DNA of 64,000 nt from CAWGQN01 sp963824885 (GTDB lineage Bacteria; Actinomycetota; Actinomycetes; Actinomycetales; Microbacteriaceae), in assembly GCA_963824885.1 (NCBI GenBank), contig CAWGQN010000002.1, positions 248,001 through 312,000 on the forward strand, given 5' to 3'. This document shows, in pieces, positions 42,679 to 52,022 of the stretch. Within the stretch, counting starts at the first letter, position 1. Each line of letters opens with the position of its first letter. The notes beneath the pieces were generated by a model that did not search any database, had not been told where the DNA came from, and was given only the letters and a program-made list of their open reading frames with translations. Made by a program: the position numbers and the translations under genes.

Positions 42679-44118
42679 ATGTCGCACGAGTTCGAGCGGG
42701 CCCAGAGTATTGCCGTCGTCGGAGGCGGACCCGGAGGATATGAAGCCGCGCTCGCGGGCGTCCAATTAGGCGCTGAGGTCACGCTTATCGAGCGCGTCGG
42801 GGTGGGGGGTTCTGCCGTCATCACCGATGTGGTGCCGTCGAAGACGCTTATTGCAACCGCCGAGGCAGCGCACGAGATTGGCAAGGCGGGGAACCTCGGC
42901 GTCCATTTTTCGGGTAGTACCGTGCATTCCGACGTTCCTGAGCGCCCCGGGGTCGTCGTGGACTTGGCGGCCGTCAATAAACGGCTCCTTGCGCTCGCGC
43001 ACGCTCAATCGGATGAAATGCGACAAAACCTGGTCCGCGCGGGCGTGCGCGTGATTCACGGGCACGGGCGTCTCGACGGGTCCGGGGGAGTCGTCGTGTC
43101 CGCCGGAGCGGGCGCCGCTCGCGACGAGATCGAGCGGGTCGCTGCGGACACGTTCGTTGTTGCGGTCGGCGCGAGTCCGCGCATTCTTCCGTCGGCGGTC
43201 CCCGACGGCGAGCGAATCCTGACGTGGACACAGGTGTACGACCTAGACGTGATTCCCGAGCGCCTCATCGTTGTGGGATCGGGGGTCACGGGGGCCGAAT
43301 TTGCGTCGGCGTACACGGCGCTCGGGTCGACCGTTACGTTGATCTCGAGTCGCGACCAAGTGCTTCCCGGCGAAGACGCGGACGCCGCGCGTGTGATCGA
43401 AGACGTTTTTCGGCGAAACGGCATGACCGTCTTGTCGAAGGCCCGCGCGGAATCAATCGTTCGGCGCGATAACGGGGTCGTTGCAACGCTCACCGACGGG
43501 ACGATTATTGAGGGCACGCACGCTCTCATGGCCGTCGGTTCCGTTCCAAACACCGCGGATATCGGCCTTGACGCCGCGGGGGTGCAAGTAATCGACACGG
43601 GACACGTGCGCGTCAATCGAGTTGCCCGAACGAGCGTCCCCAATATCTACGCCGCGGGAGATTGCACAACCTCTATGCCCCTGGCATCCGTTGCCGCGAT
43701 GCAAGGACGCACGGCGGTGTTTCACGCGATGGGAGACGCGGTCAACCCGTTCGAGCTCCGCAACGTTGCCGCCAACATTTTCACCCAACCCGAAATCGCG
43801 ACCGTCGGCTGGACTCAAAAGCAAATTGAAGAAGGCGTCGCGCAAGGAGACATCTACAAGTTGCCCTTGTCGTCGAATCCGCGGGCCAAAATGATGGGAA
43901 TCAAAGACGGTTTCGTCAAGCTCTTTGCGCGCATCGGATCGGGCACTGTGATTGGCGGCGTCATTGTCGCGCCAAAGGCAAGCGAACTGGTCTTTCCCCT
44001 CGCGCTCGCTGTCGAGCATCGTTTGACCGTTGATCAGGTTGCTCGGGCATTTGCCGTTTACCCCTCGCTGTCGGGGAGCATCTCTGAGGCGGCTCGCGCG
44101 ATGCACATCGTCGTGTAA
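42679..44118 (+). CDS. lpdA: NAD(P)H:quinone-type flavoprotein of the LpdA (Rv3303c) group
   Basis: The 479-residue pyridine nucleotide-disulfide reductase-like protein has the FAD motif VVGGGPGGYEAALAG, the second nucleotide motif VVGSGVTGAEFASAY and the FAD site NIYAAGDCT. The redox Cys pair is absent: GGSAVITDVVPSKTL replaces the usual GGTCLNVGCIPSK. This is typical of mycobacterial LpdA, a quinone reductase rather than a lipoamide dehydrogenase. It is probably involved in redox defence. Confidence 0.88.
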   Translation: MSHEFERAQSIAVVGGGPGGYEAALAGVQLGAEVTLIERVGVGGSAVITDVVPSKTLIATAEAAHEIGKAGNLGVHFSGSTVHSDVPERPGVVVDLAAVNKRLLALAHAQSDEMRQNLVRAGVRVIHGHGRLDGSGGVVVSAGAGAARDEIERVAADTFVVAVGASPRILPSAVPDGERILTWTQVYDLDVIPERLIVVGSGVTGAEFASAYTALGSTVTLISSRDQVLPGEDADAARVIEDVFRRNGMTVLSKARAESIVRRDNGVVATLTDGTIIEGTHALMAVGSVPNTADIGLDAAGVQVIDTGHVRVNRVARTSVPNIYAAGDCTTSMPLASVAAMQGRTAVFHAMGDAVNPFELRNVAANIFTQPEIATVGWTQKQIEEGVAQGDIYKLPLSSNPRAKMMGIKDGFVKLFARIGSGTVIGGVIVAPKASELVFPLALAVEHRLTVDQVARAFAVYPSLSGSISEAARAMHIVV

Positions 44119-44133
44119 CGGATGCTTCTCGCG

Positions 44134-45936
44134 TCAGCCCGTGATTGTGAGCAAGACGTGCCCCGACGCGACGGTTGCCCCCACTTCTGCCGCAATCGGA
44201 CCGACGATACCGTCTTTGTGCGCGGTCAGGGACTGTTCCATCTTCATTGCCTCAAGCACGAGCAAGTGGTCGCCTAGAGCGACGCGGTCTCCCTCGCGGA
44301 CGGCTATTTTCACGACGGTTGCCTGCATGGGCGCCTTGACGGCATCGCCGCCAATTGTCACGGACTGCGACGAGTGCTCGCGACGCCGTGGCGGTTGGCG
44401 CGGGCCCTGTGTCGCAGCGTGGGTTCCGGCACCGTGTCCGTCGGGACCAGAAAGAGAGGATCCCCCGAGCGCAAATGGAAGACTCACCTCAATGCGGCGG
44501 CCGTCGACTTCGATCGTGACGGAGTGTCGAGCCGGTGCGGTCGCCGCTTCGCCTCGGGCGCCTCCCCACGGCTCAATCGAGTTATTGAATTCGGTTTCGA
44601 TCCAGCGAGTGTGCACTCCAAATTGAGCGCCGGTTGTCGCGGTAAACGCCTTCTCGCGCACGACCGCGCGGTGGAACGGGAGCACGGTCGGCATCCCCGC
44701 GACGTCAAATTCGTCAAGAGCGCGCCGCGCACGCTCGAGTGCCTCACTTCGTGACGCGCCGGTCACAATGAGTTTTGCGAGCAGCGAGTCGAACGCACCC
44801 GAAATGACATCGCCAGCTTGCACACCGCTGTCCACGCGTACGCCGGGGCCACCGGGAGGGCGGAAGACGGTCACGCGACCGGGGCCGGGGACAAAGCCGC
44901 GCCCAGCATCTTCGCCGTTAAGACGAAATTCAAACGAGTGCCCCGTTGTGATCGGGTCATCACAATCGAGGGGTTCTCCCGCGGCGAGTCGAAACTGTTC
45001 GCGAACGAGGTCGATGCCGGTGATCTCTTCGGTCACGGGGTGTTCCACTTGAAGACGCGTATTGACCTCGAGGAAGGATACGGTCCCGTCGGCGCCAATG
45101 AGGAATTCGCACGTGCCCGCGCCGACATAACCGACCTCGCTCAAAATTGCTTTCGAGGCGCGCTTAATTTCGACGTTTTGCTCGTCGGTGAGAAAGGGTG
45201 CGGGTGCCTCTTCGACGAGTTTTTGATGTCGTCGCTGCAACGAGCAATCTCTCGTCGAGACGACGACGACTTTTCCCGTTGTATCGGCCAAGCACTGTAT
45301 TTCGACGTGTCTCGGACGATCAAGATACTTTTCGACGAAGCACTCTCCGCGCCCAAACGCCGTGATCGCTTCGCGCGTCGCCGACTCGAAGAGCTCGCCA
45401 ACCGCGGTTCTCTCGCGAACGACTTTGAGGCCGCGCCCTCCTCCGCCGAATGCGGCTTTGATCGCAACGGGAAGGCCGTGCACGTCGATAAAGTCAAGCA
45501 CCTCGGCCGTGGAAGCGACCGGATTGAGCGTTCCGGGCGCAAGCGGCGCACCCACTTTTCGAGCGATGTGCCGGGCCGAAACCTTGTCGCCGAGGCGTTC
45601 GATTGCTTCGGGGCTGGGGCCGACCCACGTCATTCCGGCATCGATGACGGCTCGCGCGAAATGCGCATTCTCCGCCAAAAAGCCGTAGCCGGGATGCACC
45701 GCGTCGGCGCCTGATCGGTGAGCGATCGACAGGATCTTGTCGATCGAGAGGTACGTGTGGGCGCTTGTTGCACCGTGCAGCGCGAATGAATCGTCGGCAA
45801 GCGACGCGTGAAGCGCGTCTCGATCTTGGTCGGCATAGACCGCGACAGACGAGATTCCGCTGTCGCGCGCGCCTCGGATAACCCGGACAGCAATTTCTCC
45901 CCGATTGGCGACGAGGACCCTCGTAATGCGCGACAT
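44134..45936 (-). CDS. Acyl-CoA carboxylase alpha subunit (biotin carboxylase plus BCCP)
   Basis: The 600-residue protein resembles AccA3. The biotin carboxylase half has VLVANRGEIAVRVIRGARD, VHPGYGFLAENAHFA, the ATP-grasp loop FGGGGRGLKVV and FLEVNTRLQVEHPVTE. The C-terminal BCCP domain has EAMKMEQ with the biotinylated Lys. It would partner with the beta subunit at 50.4 kb and epsilon at 50.1 kb, with biotin attached by BirA at 52 kb, to make malonyl- or methylmalonyl-CoA. It lies six bases after maf. Confidence 0.94.
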   Translation of the reverse strand: MSRITRVLVANRGEIAVRVIRGARDSGISSVAVYADQDRDALHASLADDSFALHGATSAHTYLSIDKILSIAHRSGADAVHPGYGFLAENAHFARAVIDAGMTWVGPSPEAIERLGDKVSARHIARKVGAPLAPGTLNPVASTAEVLDFIDVHGLPVAIKAAFGGGGRGLKVVRERTAVGELFESATREAITAFGRGECFVEKYLDRPRHVEIQCLADTTGKVVVVSTRDCSLQRRHQKLVEEAPAPFLTDEQNVEIKRASKAILSEVGYVGAGTCEFLIGADGTVSFLEVNTRLQVEHPVTEEITGIDLVREQFRLAAGEPLDCDDPITTGHSFEFRLNGEDAGRGFVPGPGRVTVFRPPGGPGVRVDSGVQAGDVISGAFDSLLAKLIVTGASRSEALERARRALDEFDVAGMPTVLPFHRAVVREKAFTATTGAQFGVHTRWIETEFNNSIEPWGGARGEAATAPARHSVTIEVDGRRIEVSLPFALGGSSLSGPDGHGAGTHAATQGPRQPPRRREHSSQSVTIGGDAVKAPMQATVVKIAVREGDRVALGDHLLVLEAMKMEQSLTAHKDGIVGPIAAEVGATVASGHVLLTITG

Positions 45937-45942
45937 AATTCT

Positions 45943-46677
45943 CTAGCCTATTGATCCGTCGAGCTCGCCCGTACGCCGCGGTTGCCACAGAGAGTGCCAG
46001 TCCACCCCGACGCGACGCACGAGTGATCGCAATAGGGGGACGGAGACGCCAATGACCGTGCTCGGATCGCCGTCAATTGACGCGATAAATGCCGCGCCGA
46101 TGCCATCAATCGTAAATGCACCCGCAACCTCGAGTGGCTCGCCGGTTTCAACATACGCGGCAATTTCGGTGTCGGTGACGTCGCTCGCGAGTGTCACGCG
46201 TGCGTTCGACACGCCACCGACCGCGGCGGTCACGCGACCATTGTGCACACGCGCGAGCCAGTGACCCGAGTAAAGTGCACCCGTTCGTCCACGGAACGCG
46301 CTCAATCTGCGGATCGCCGCGTCCTGGGTGTGCGGCTTGCCGTAGATCACTTCGTCGATCACGAAAGCCGAATCGCCCCCAAAGACGAGGCTGTTGCGCC
46401 AAAAATCGCCCTCGCGCTCGACGTCTACGGCGTCATTAGCGAACCGGGAAATGATCGATTCGGCCTTGGCTTTCGCGAGTAGTTGCACGAGAGAACCCCC
46501 GTCTAGCGGACCGGATTGCGCCTCCACGCGTGTGACGATTGCCGCTTCGTCAATCGCGCTGGGCACCGCGATTGGATCGAGCCCGGCGGCGCGAAGCACG
46601 CTCAAGCGCGCGGGAGACGCCGACGCGAGATAGAAACGCACAATTTTCCTTCCTGACGCTGGTCCATCGTTGCTCAT
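45943..46677 (-). CDS. maf: Maf-like nucleoside triphosphate pyrophosphatase
   Basis: The 244-residue protein begins after a short extension with FYLASASPARLSVLRAAGL, the Maf signature. GGDSAFVIDEVIYGKPH stands for the usual (A)D(T)xV...GKP catalytic block, and the C-terminal DGIGAAFIASIDGDPSTVIG is conserved. Maf proteins hydrolyse modified or canonical NTPs. It is cotranscribed with the acyl-CoA carboxylase gene, a common actinobacterial arrangement. Confidence 0.9.
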   Translation of the reverse strand: MSNDGPASGRKIVRFYLASASPARLSVLRAAGLDPIAVPSAIDEAAIVTRVEAQSGPLDGGSLVQLLAKAKAESIISRFANDAVDVEREGDFWRNSLVFGGDSAFVIDEVIYGKPHTQDAAIRRLSAFRGRTGALYSGHWLARVHNGRVTAAVGGVSNARVTLASDVTDTEIAAYVETGEPLEVAGAFTIDGIGAAFIASIDGDPSTVIGVSVPLLRSLVRRVGVDWHSLWQPRRTGELDGSIG

Positions 46678-46835
46678 GGACGTGTCTTTGTCGAACGGTC
46701 GCGACGCCGCGTGCGCGGCGTAACCGTGCCCCGTGACGGATCGTCTTCAAAACCATATTCTGTTTACTGATCGCCGATATGAATCGGGCTGGTTAAGATT
46801 GGGTCGAACACAGAGCAGGTTGAGACGGGATTAGG
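46678..46835. other. Divergent intergenic region between maf and the response regulator
   Basis: The region contains promoters for both directions, although no well-spaced -35/-10 pair stood out. TAAGAT near 46793 might be a -10 for the regulator gene. Confidence 0.3.
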
Positions 46836-47549
46836 GTGACAAAATCAGCGCAGAAAAGTCGTGGCCACGCGGTTGCCGTCGCGAGCTCGCCTGTCACTGT
46901 GGGGATTGTTGACGATCATGAATCAGTCCGTATTGGATTGAAGGCATCGTGCCTTGAGGTGGGGTACACCGTTGTCGGCACGGGAGCAAACGTCAAGGAA
47001 TTCGTGAGAGAACTTTCGGGCCAGCCGTGCGATGTCGTCGTTCTCGACCTTTCTCTCGGCGACGGGTCGACCGTGACGAGCAACGTCAAAAGCGCGCAAT
47101 CCACGGGCGCCGCCGTTCTCGTTCACACAATCGCGGATCGTGTCGCGAGCGTTCGCGAGTCACTCGCGGCCGGCGCGGCGGGCGTCATTCCCAAATCGAT
47201 CGGGACGCGCACAGTCATGGCCGCAGTCGCAACGGTCGCGCGAGGCGACGTGCTCAATAACCTCGAGTGGGCAACCGCGATTGACGCGGACCGCGATTTT
47301 GCAAAGGCACAATTGGGCAGGCGAGAGAGGGATGTCCTTCATCTCTATGCGTCGGGGCTTCCGCTCAAGTTGGTGGCCTCGCAGCTGGGTATCGCGAACT
47401 CGACCGCGCGCGAATACCTTGACCGGATCCGTGTAAAGTACGTCGAGGTCGGTCGTCCGGCCCCGACCAAGGTTGATTTGCTGCGCCGAGCTGTCGAAGA
47501 TGGTATCTTGCCGGGTCTCGACCCCGATGGTGGCGATGCCACCCGCTAG
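46836..47549 (+). CDS. NarL/LuxR-type response regulator
   Basis: The 237-residue regulator has a receiver domain (VGIVDDHESVRIGL with the acidic pair, phosphoacceptor Asp in DVVVLDLSLGDGS, and Lys in GVIPKSI). Its C-terminal LuxR-type helix-turn-helix is LGRRERDVLHLYASGLPLKL, then VASQLGIANSTAREYLDRIR. GTG 46836 lies after GACGGGA. The next gene, a histidine kinase, overlaps its end, so the pair is a two-component system. The target is unknown. Confidence 0.9.
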   Translation: MTKSAQKSRGHAVAVASSPVTVGIVDDHESVRIGLKASCLEVGYTVVGTGANVKEFVRELSGQPCDVVVLDLSLGDGSTVTSNVKSAQSTGAAVLVHTIADRVASVRESLAAGAAGVIPKSIGTRTVMAAVATVARGDVLNNLEWATAIDADRDFAKAQLGRRERDVLHLYASGLPLKLVASQLGIANSTAREYLDRIRVKYVEVGRPAPTKVDLLRRAVEDGILPGLDPDGGDATR

Positions 47550-48822
47550 CGGCGCGACCCGGATCGAAGCGCCCGCGCCGACGGTGGCGGGAAAGTTTCC
47601 CAACCCAATGAGCCGCGCGCGAATCGAAAAAATCGTTTCGCGCGCCGTTGGAGGCTTCGGTCTCGTGTTTGGCCTACAAGCTGTGCCACTGATGGTCGCT
47701 GTCGTTCCCGTTACTCGACCCGTGTGGTCAAGCGCAATCGATGCCGCTCTTTTGGGTGGGATGTGTGGCGTCGTCCTTGCCGCAGCGCTCAAACGCGGTG
47801 TTGCGATAGCAAACGGATTCGTGGCGATTACCTACGTGCTCGCACTCCTATTGTGGCCTACCTTTGTGTTTGAGCCTCATCCAGACGGCGATGGTCGGCC
47901 GTGGTTGTGGTATCTCTGCACGGTCGCAACGTCGTGCGCCGCGGTAGCGTTCAGGACGCGATGGGCGGCGGCGTTCACAATTGTCGTACCAGTTGTGTTT
48001 GGCGCGGTTCGCATGTCGCCCTCGTGCGGTTCAATTGGGTGGGGCCTCGCAACCCTCGACACGGCGTACGCGATCATTCTTGGCGGCACCATCCTCGTCA
48101 TTATCACGATGCTCCGGCAAGCGGCGGTGACGGTTGACTCCGCTCAAGGCGCCGCGCTCAACCGGTACTTTGACGCCGTGAGAAAGCACGCGATCGAGAG
48201 CGAGCGAGTGCAGGTCGATGCGATCGTGCACGACAGCGTGCTCACGACTCTGTTGTCCGCGGCTTTCGCGCACGGCAAGGACGCTCAGCACCTCGCCGCA
48301 ACGATGGCTAAGAATGCAATCGGTCACCTTTACGAAGCGAGTGTTGAACAGCCCGACGGGGATTCGTCATCGACCGTGGTTGAGATTGCCGCGCGAATTG
48401 GACAAACGGCTGCGGCAATGTCTTTTGACATTCACTCTCGCGGAAGCTCGGCCGCGAGAGTGCCACTCAGCGTGGCGGAGGCACTCCATGCGGCGGCGGT
48501 TCAGGCCATGGTCAATAGCGTGCAGCACGCGGGCGACGGTCCCGCGGTCATTCGAACCGTGACGACAGACTGCCCAGAGCGAGGCGGCATTGTTGTTTGC
48601 ATCGCGGATACGGGCCGGGGCTTCGATGAAGCGTACGTTCCCGAGGAGCGTTTGGGGGTGCGCGTTTCGATCCGCGAACGGATTGAGAACGTCTCCGGAA
48701 GCGTGTCAATTCACGCGCGCCCAGGGAGCGGGGCCGTTGTCACAATTCGGTGGCCTGCCGAGCACGGCGCGCGTGCTCGACGCCGGGACGAATCGTCGTT
48801 GCGGGGGAGTCTTTCGCGATGA
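47527..48822 (+). CDS. Sensor histidine kinase (NarL-system, HisKA_3-like)
   Basis: The 431-residue membrane protein has four or five membrane segments in residues about 35-200 without a clear extracellular sensor domain. The dimerisation helix has its His in VDAIVHDSVLTTLLS. The HATPase has an N-box in AAVQAMVNSVQHAG, G1 in CIADTGRGFDEAY and G2 in ERLGVRVSIRERIENV. The start could be ATG 47527 or ATG 47536, both inside the end of the regulator gene. The stop overlaps the next start as ATGA. Confidence 0.87.
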   Translation: MVAMPPASGATRIEAPAPTVAGKFPNPMSRARIEKIVSRAVGGFGLVFGLQAVPLMVAVVPVTRPVWSSAIDAALLGGMCGVVLAAALKRGVAIANGFVAITYVLALLLWPTFVFEPHPDGDGRPWLWYLCTVATSCAAVAFRTRWAAAFTIVVPVVFGAVRMSPSCGSIGWGLATLDTAYAIILGGTILVIITMLRQAAVTVDSAQGAALNRYFDAVRKHAIESERVQVDAIVHDSVLTTLLSAAFAHGKDAQHLAATMAKNAIGHLYEASVEQPDGDSSSTVVEIAARIGQTAAAMSFDIHSRGSSAARVPLSVAEALHAAAVQAMVNSVQHAGDGPAVIRTVTTDCPERGGIVVCIADTGRGFDEAYVPEERLGVRVSIRERIENVSGSVSIHARPGSGAVVTIRWPAEHGARARRRDESSLRGSLSR

Positions 48823-49840
48823 TTGCGATTCCTCGCGCCCTCATCCTTAGCCTCGCGGCTGTCGTATCCGCCTACCACCTCGTTCTTGCCGCGTCCTCGA
48901 TCAGCAAGGCCGCGTCGGCTGTTCCCTTTGTCGTCGCCATGGCGCTTTACGCGGTGACCACGGTGATAAGCCTGTGGCCAGCAAGTCCCATATCAATGCC
49001 TCGGTGGCTTGGCGCGGGCAATGTAGCGGTGGCTGTCGCACTTCCTGTTCTCGTGACGAGTCAGCTCAATCCAGCGAGCGACAACGGTTACGCGACCTGG
49101 TATGTCGCGGCAGTCGGGACGCTCATGACGATAACGGTCGTTCGCCGCAGAAAGACGTATGCGTGGCTTGGCGTAATTTTTCTTGTCGCACACTCGGCGG
49201 CGTGGGCGGGGTTCGCCGCGTTACCCGCCCTCGGGGTGATCGGCAGCGTCGTGTGGGTCTGTATGGCGCACGTGTTGACGATTGCGCTTGAGAGGGCAGA
49301 AAAAGACGCGCTCCAGTTTGTCGCAGCCGAGCGACAAGCCGCCGAGTGGCAGGCTGCTTCGGAAGCGCACCTTTCAGAACGCACGGGGAGGCTCGGACAA
49401 ATTTATTCGATTGCCGCGCCGATGCTGAGGGAGATCATCGGTCAAGACGGCGATTTGACTCAACCAAAAAGGCAGGAGTGTCTCTACCTCGAGGCGGCCA
49501 TTCGCGACGAGATTCGGGGTCGAACACTTCTAACGACCGAGTTCGAGAAGGCGTCAGGGCCGCTCGGCGGCGCGGGGCAATGGTCACGTTGCTCGACGAG
49601 GGCGGACTCGACGACCTCGATCCGACGGCCGTTCGCGGCGTGCTGAGCCAACTTGCCACCGCAATCGAGCACACGGGAGCCAACCGTATCATCGCGAGAA
49701 CCGCACCGGAGGGGTCAGATACGGCGATCACGGTTGTTGGTCTCGTCAGTTGTGACGACGGGGCGAGTGTTCTCGGGCACGATTCGTCGGATGACGAAGT
49801 GCACCTCTGGTTGGAAATTCCTCGACCGCGCGACAGATAA
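48819..49840 (+). pseudogene. Membrane protein with kinase-like tail, third gene of the two-component operon, frameshifted
   Basis: ATG 48819 overlaps the kinase stop. The first 150 residues hold about five membrane segments (ILSLAAVVSAYHLVLAAS, VAVAVALPVLVTS). A helical stretch follows (FVAAERQAAEWQAASEAHLS), then LEAAIRDEIRGRTLLTTEFEKA. Homology-like coding then continues in another frame as VRAARRRGAMVTLLDEGGL to DEVHLWLEIPRP. One missing base near 49552 joins the two. The C-terminal part looks like a degenerate ATPase domain without clear N or G boxes. It may be an accessory sensor; no named family was recognised. Confidence 0.65.
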
Positions 49841-49845
49841 TTGTG

Positions 49846-49881
49846 ATGAAGGGCCGGTCATCGTGACGACCGGCCCTTCAT
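49846..49881 (+). terminator. Strong terminator hairpin after the two-component operon
   Basis: ATGAAGGGCCGGTC (49846-49859) pairs perfectly with GACCGGCCCTTCAT (49868-49881) around an 8-base loop, five bases past the last stop codon. Confidence 0.85.
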
Positions 49882-49889
49882 TCACATCC

Positions 49890-50035
49890 CGAGTCAAGGA
49901 AATAACCCGAATATTGCCCTGACTCGCCCCCAAACTTTCGCCGACTCTCGTCGAGTTGGTGAAAGTTTGGCGGTGCAACTCTTAGAGAGAGACACCTAGC
50001 AAAAGTTATCTTGCACTGCCGGGCGAGCGTCCGGC
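49890..50035. ncRNA. Highly structured intergenic region, possible non-coding RNA
   Basis: Four consecutive inverted repeats fill a gene-free gap. CGAGTCA...TGACTCG spans 49890-49926. An uninterrupted stem of about 18 pairs, starting CCAAACTTTCGCCGACTC and closing on a 5-base loop, spans 49930-49970. GTGCAA/TTGCAC lies at 49973-50016 and GCCGG/CCGGC at 50018-50035. Neither strand resembles a known RNA such as 6S or tmRNA. A structured small RNA, a chain of regulatory hairpins or a decayed element are all possible. Confidence 0.4.
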
Positions 50036-50121
50036 TAGTCGTCATTTTGGGGGACACCGTGCCAAACGCGACCGTCAGAATGACACGGACATCGGCGTCA
50101 GCCTTTCGCTCGCGAGGCGAA

Positions 50122-50370
50122 TTAGCCCGAGAATCCCCGCCACCGAGTCGTGCCCGGTACGATGGGAGCGGGCACGCGTGACCGACTACGCTCCCACAAA
50201 TTTGCTGGACGATTCCACCCTCGTGCCGCCCACGCCTCGCGAGCGAACGCTGCCCCAACGACCGCGATGATCGCAGCGGCCTCATTCTCGTTGACGACCG
50301 GTCGGACAATAACCACGTCGGGTACGAGCTGCGACTCCGACGCAGCGGCTCGATGAGCGGCCCGCGTCAC
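50122..50370 (-). CDS. accE: Acyl-CoA carboxylase epsilon subunit
   Basis: The 82-residue protein has the AccE-like core VVRPVVNENEAAAIIAVVG near the start and a conserved C-terminal Trp-rich region (NLWERS, GTTRWRGFSG). Epsilon subunits stabilise the actinobacterial alpha-beta complex. GTG 50370 overlaps the stop of the beta subunit gene as GTGA. The position and length are typical. Confidence 0.8.
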   Translation of the reverse strand: MTRAAHRAAASESQLVPDVVIVRPVVNENEAAAIIAVVGAAFAREAWAARGWNRPANLWERSRSRVPAPIVPGTTRWRGFSG

Positions 50371-51953
50371 AGTGGAATATTCCCGTGCTTTTTCGCCGGC
50401 AGCGTGCTTCTCTTGGTTCGAAGGGCTCGGAGCGCCTTGATGACGGCTACTCGCGTCGTCGCTGGTTCAATGACACCGTCGAGCTCACCGCGCTCGGCAG
50501 CGAGAAACGGGCTCGCCACGTTGTAGGTGTACTCGTTCGCGAGTCGAGCACGCACCTCCGCGACGTCTTCGCCCGATTCTTCCGCGGCCGTGATTTCATT
50601 GCGATAGAGAATGTTGACCGCGCCCTGCCCGCCCATCACCGCGATTTCGGCGGTGGGCCACGCGAGATTGATGTCAGCGCCCAATTGTTTCGACCCCATC
50701 ACAATGTAGGCGCCGCCGTACGCTTTTCGGGTAATCACCGTCACGAGCGGTACTGTCGCCTCGGCGTACGCGTAGAGGAGTTTTGCACCTCGACGAATGA
50801 CCCCGGTCCACTCCTGATCGGTTCCGGGCAAGTAACCGGGAACATCCACGAGTGTGAGGATGGGTATTGAAAATGCGTCGCAAAACCGCACAAAGCGCGC
50901 GGCTTTCTCACCCGCCTCAATGTTGAGGGTTCCCGCCATCGAATCGGGTTGATTTGCAATAATTCCAATCGAGCGGCCCTCGACCCTCGCAAAGCCAATC
51001 ACGATGTTGGGGGCAAAGAATGGTTGAACCTCGAGGAAGTCGCCTCGGTCGATGACCCGTTCGATAATGGCGTGCATGTCGTATGGCTGATTGGGGCTGT
51101 CGGGAATGATCGTGTTGAGCGCGCGATCCGCGTCGGTGACCTCGAGTGACGCGGTGCTGTCATACGCGGGAAGTTCGGCGAGATTATTGTCGGGGAGAAA
51201 CCCGAGAAGGGTGCGCGCGTAATCGAGCGCGTCGCTTTCATCGCTCGCGAGGTAGTGGGAGACGCCCGAGACGCTGTTGTGTGTGAGAGCACCGCCCAGC
51301 TCTTCGAAGCCCACCTCTTCGCCCGTGACCGTTTTAATCACGTCGGGACCGGTCACGAACATGTGGCTCGTCTTGTCGACCATAATGACAAAGTCGGTCA
51401 GCGCGGGAGAATAGACTGCGCCCCCCGCTGCTGGACCCATAATGATCGAGATCTGAGGGATGACTCCAGACGCGGCGGTGTTGCGGCGAAAAATTTCGCC
51501 GTATTTTCCCAACGCGACGACGCCCTCTTGAATTCGCGCACCACCCGAGTCGAGAATTCCGATGAGCGGCACGCCCGTCTTGAGGGCTAAATCCATTACC
51601 TTGATAATCTTCTCGCCAGCGACCTCGCCGAGTGAACCACCAAAAATTGTAAAGTCTTGAGAATAGACGGCAACCTGGCGACCGTGAATTGTGCCCGTTC
51701 CGGTGACGACCGCGTCACCGTAGGGCCTCCTTGATTCCATGCCAAACGCGTGAGTGCGATGCCGGACAAACTCGTCGAGCTCGACAAAAGATCCCTCATC
51801 GAGCAGTTCGTCGAGGCGCTCTCGGGCTGTCATCTTGCCGCGGGCGTGTTGTTTCGCAATGGCTGCATCGCCACTCGCGGTCACGGCTTCGTGGTAGCGG
51901 TCAAAGAGATCGGCAAGCTTACCCGCCGTTGTCGACATGGTATGCGTGGGCAC
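50367..51953 (-). CDS. Acyl-CoA carboxylase beta subunit (carboxyltransferase; propionyl-CoA carboxylase type)
   Basis: The 528-residue carboxyltransferase moves CO2 from biotin to acetyl- or propionyl-CoA. Crotonase-like halves show GDAVVTGTGTIHGRQVAVY, the oxyanion-site glycines in IGILDSGGARIQEGV and IMGPAAGGAVYSPA, and in the second half VDVPGYLPGTDQE and YGGAYIVMGSK. GTG 51953 has GAGGAA six bases upstream. Earlier starts in the same frame (GTG 51971, 51980) are possible. It is translationally coupled to accE. Confidence 0.93.
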   Translation of the reverse strand: MPTHTMSTTAGKLADLFDRYHEAVTASGDAAIAKQHARGKMTARERLDELLDEGSFVELDEFVRHRTHAFGMESRRPYGDAVVTGTGTIHGRQVAVYSQDFTIFGGSLGEVAGEKIIKVMDLALKTGVPLIGILDSGGARIQEGVVALGKYGEIFRRNTAASGVIPQISIIMGPAAGGAVYSPALTDFVIMVDKTSHMFVTGPDVIKTVTGEEVGFEELGGALTHNSVSGVSHYLASDESDALDYARTLLGFLPDNNLAELPAYDSTASLEVTDADRALNTIIPDSPNQPYDMHAIIERVIDRGDFLEVQPFFAPNIVIGFARVEGRSIGIIANQPDSMAGTLNIEAGEKAARFVRFCDAFSIPILTLVDVPGYLPGTDQEWTGVIRRGAKLLYAYAEATVPLVTVITRKAYGGAYIVMGSKQLGADINLAWPTAEIAVMGGQGAVNILYRNEITAAEESGEDVAEVRARLANEYTYNVASPFLAAERGELDGVIEPATTRVAVIKALRALRTKRSTLPAKKHGNIPL

Positions 51954-52022
51954 GGATAGTTCCTCGGTCACGCGATTCACTCTACCTTCGGACCCGGTGC
52001 CGCAGTGGGTAGATTCGAGGGC

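Noticed and set aside
44818..45714. A 298-codon plus-strand frame opposite the biotin carboxylase domain
   Set aside because: It is antisense to a highly conserved enzyme with no recognisable domain.
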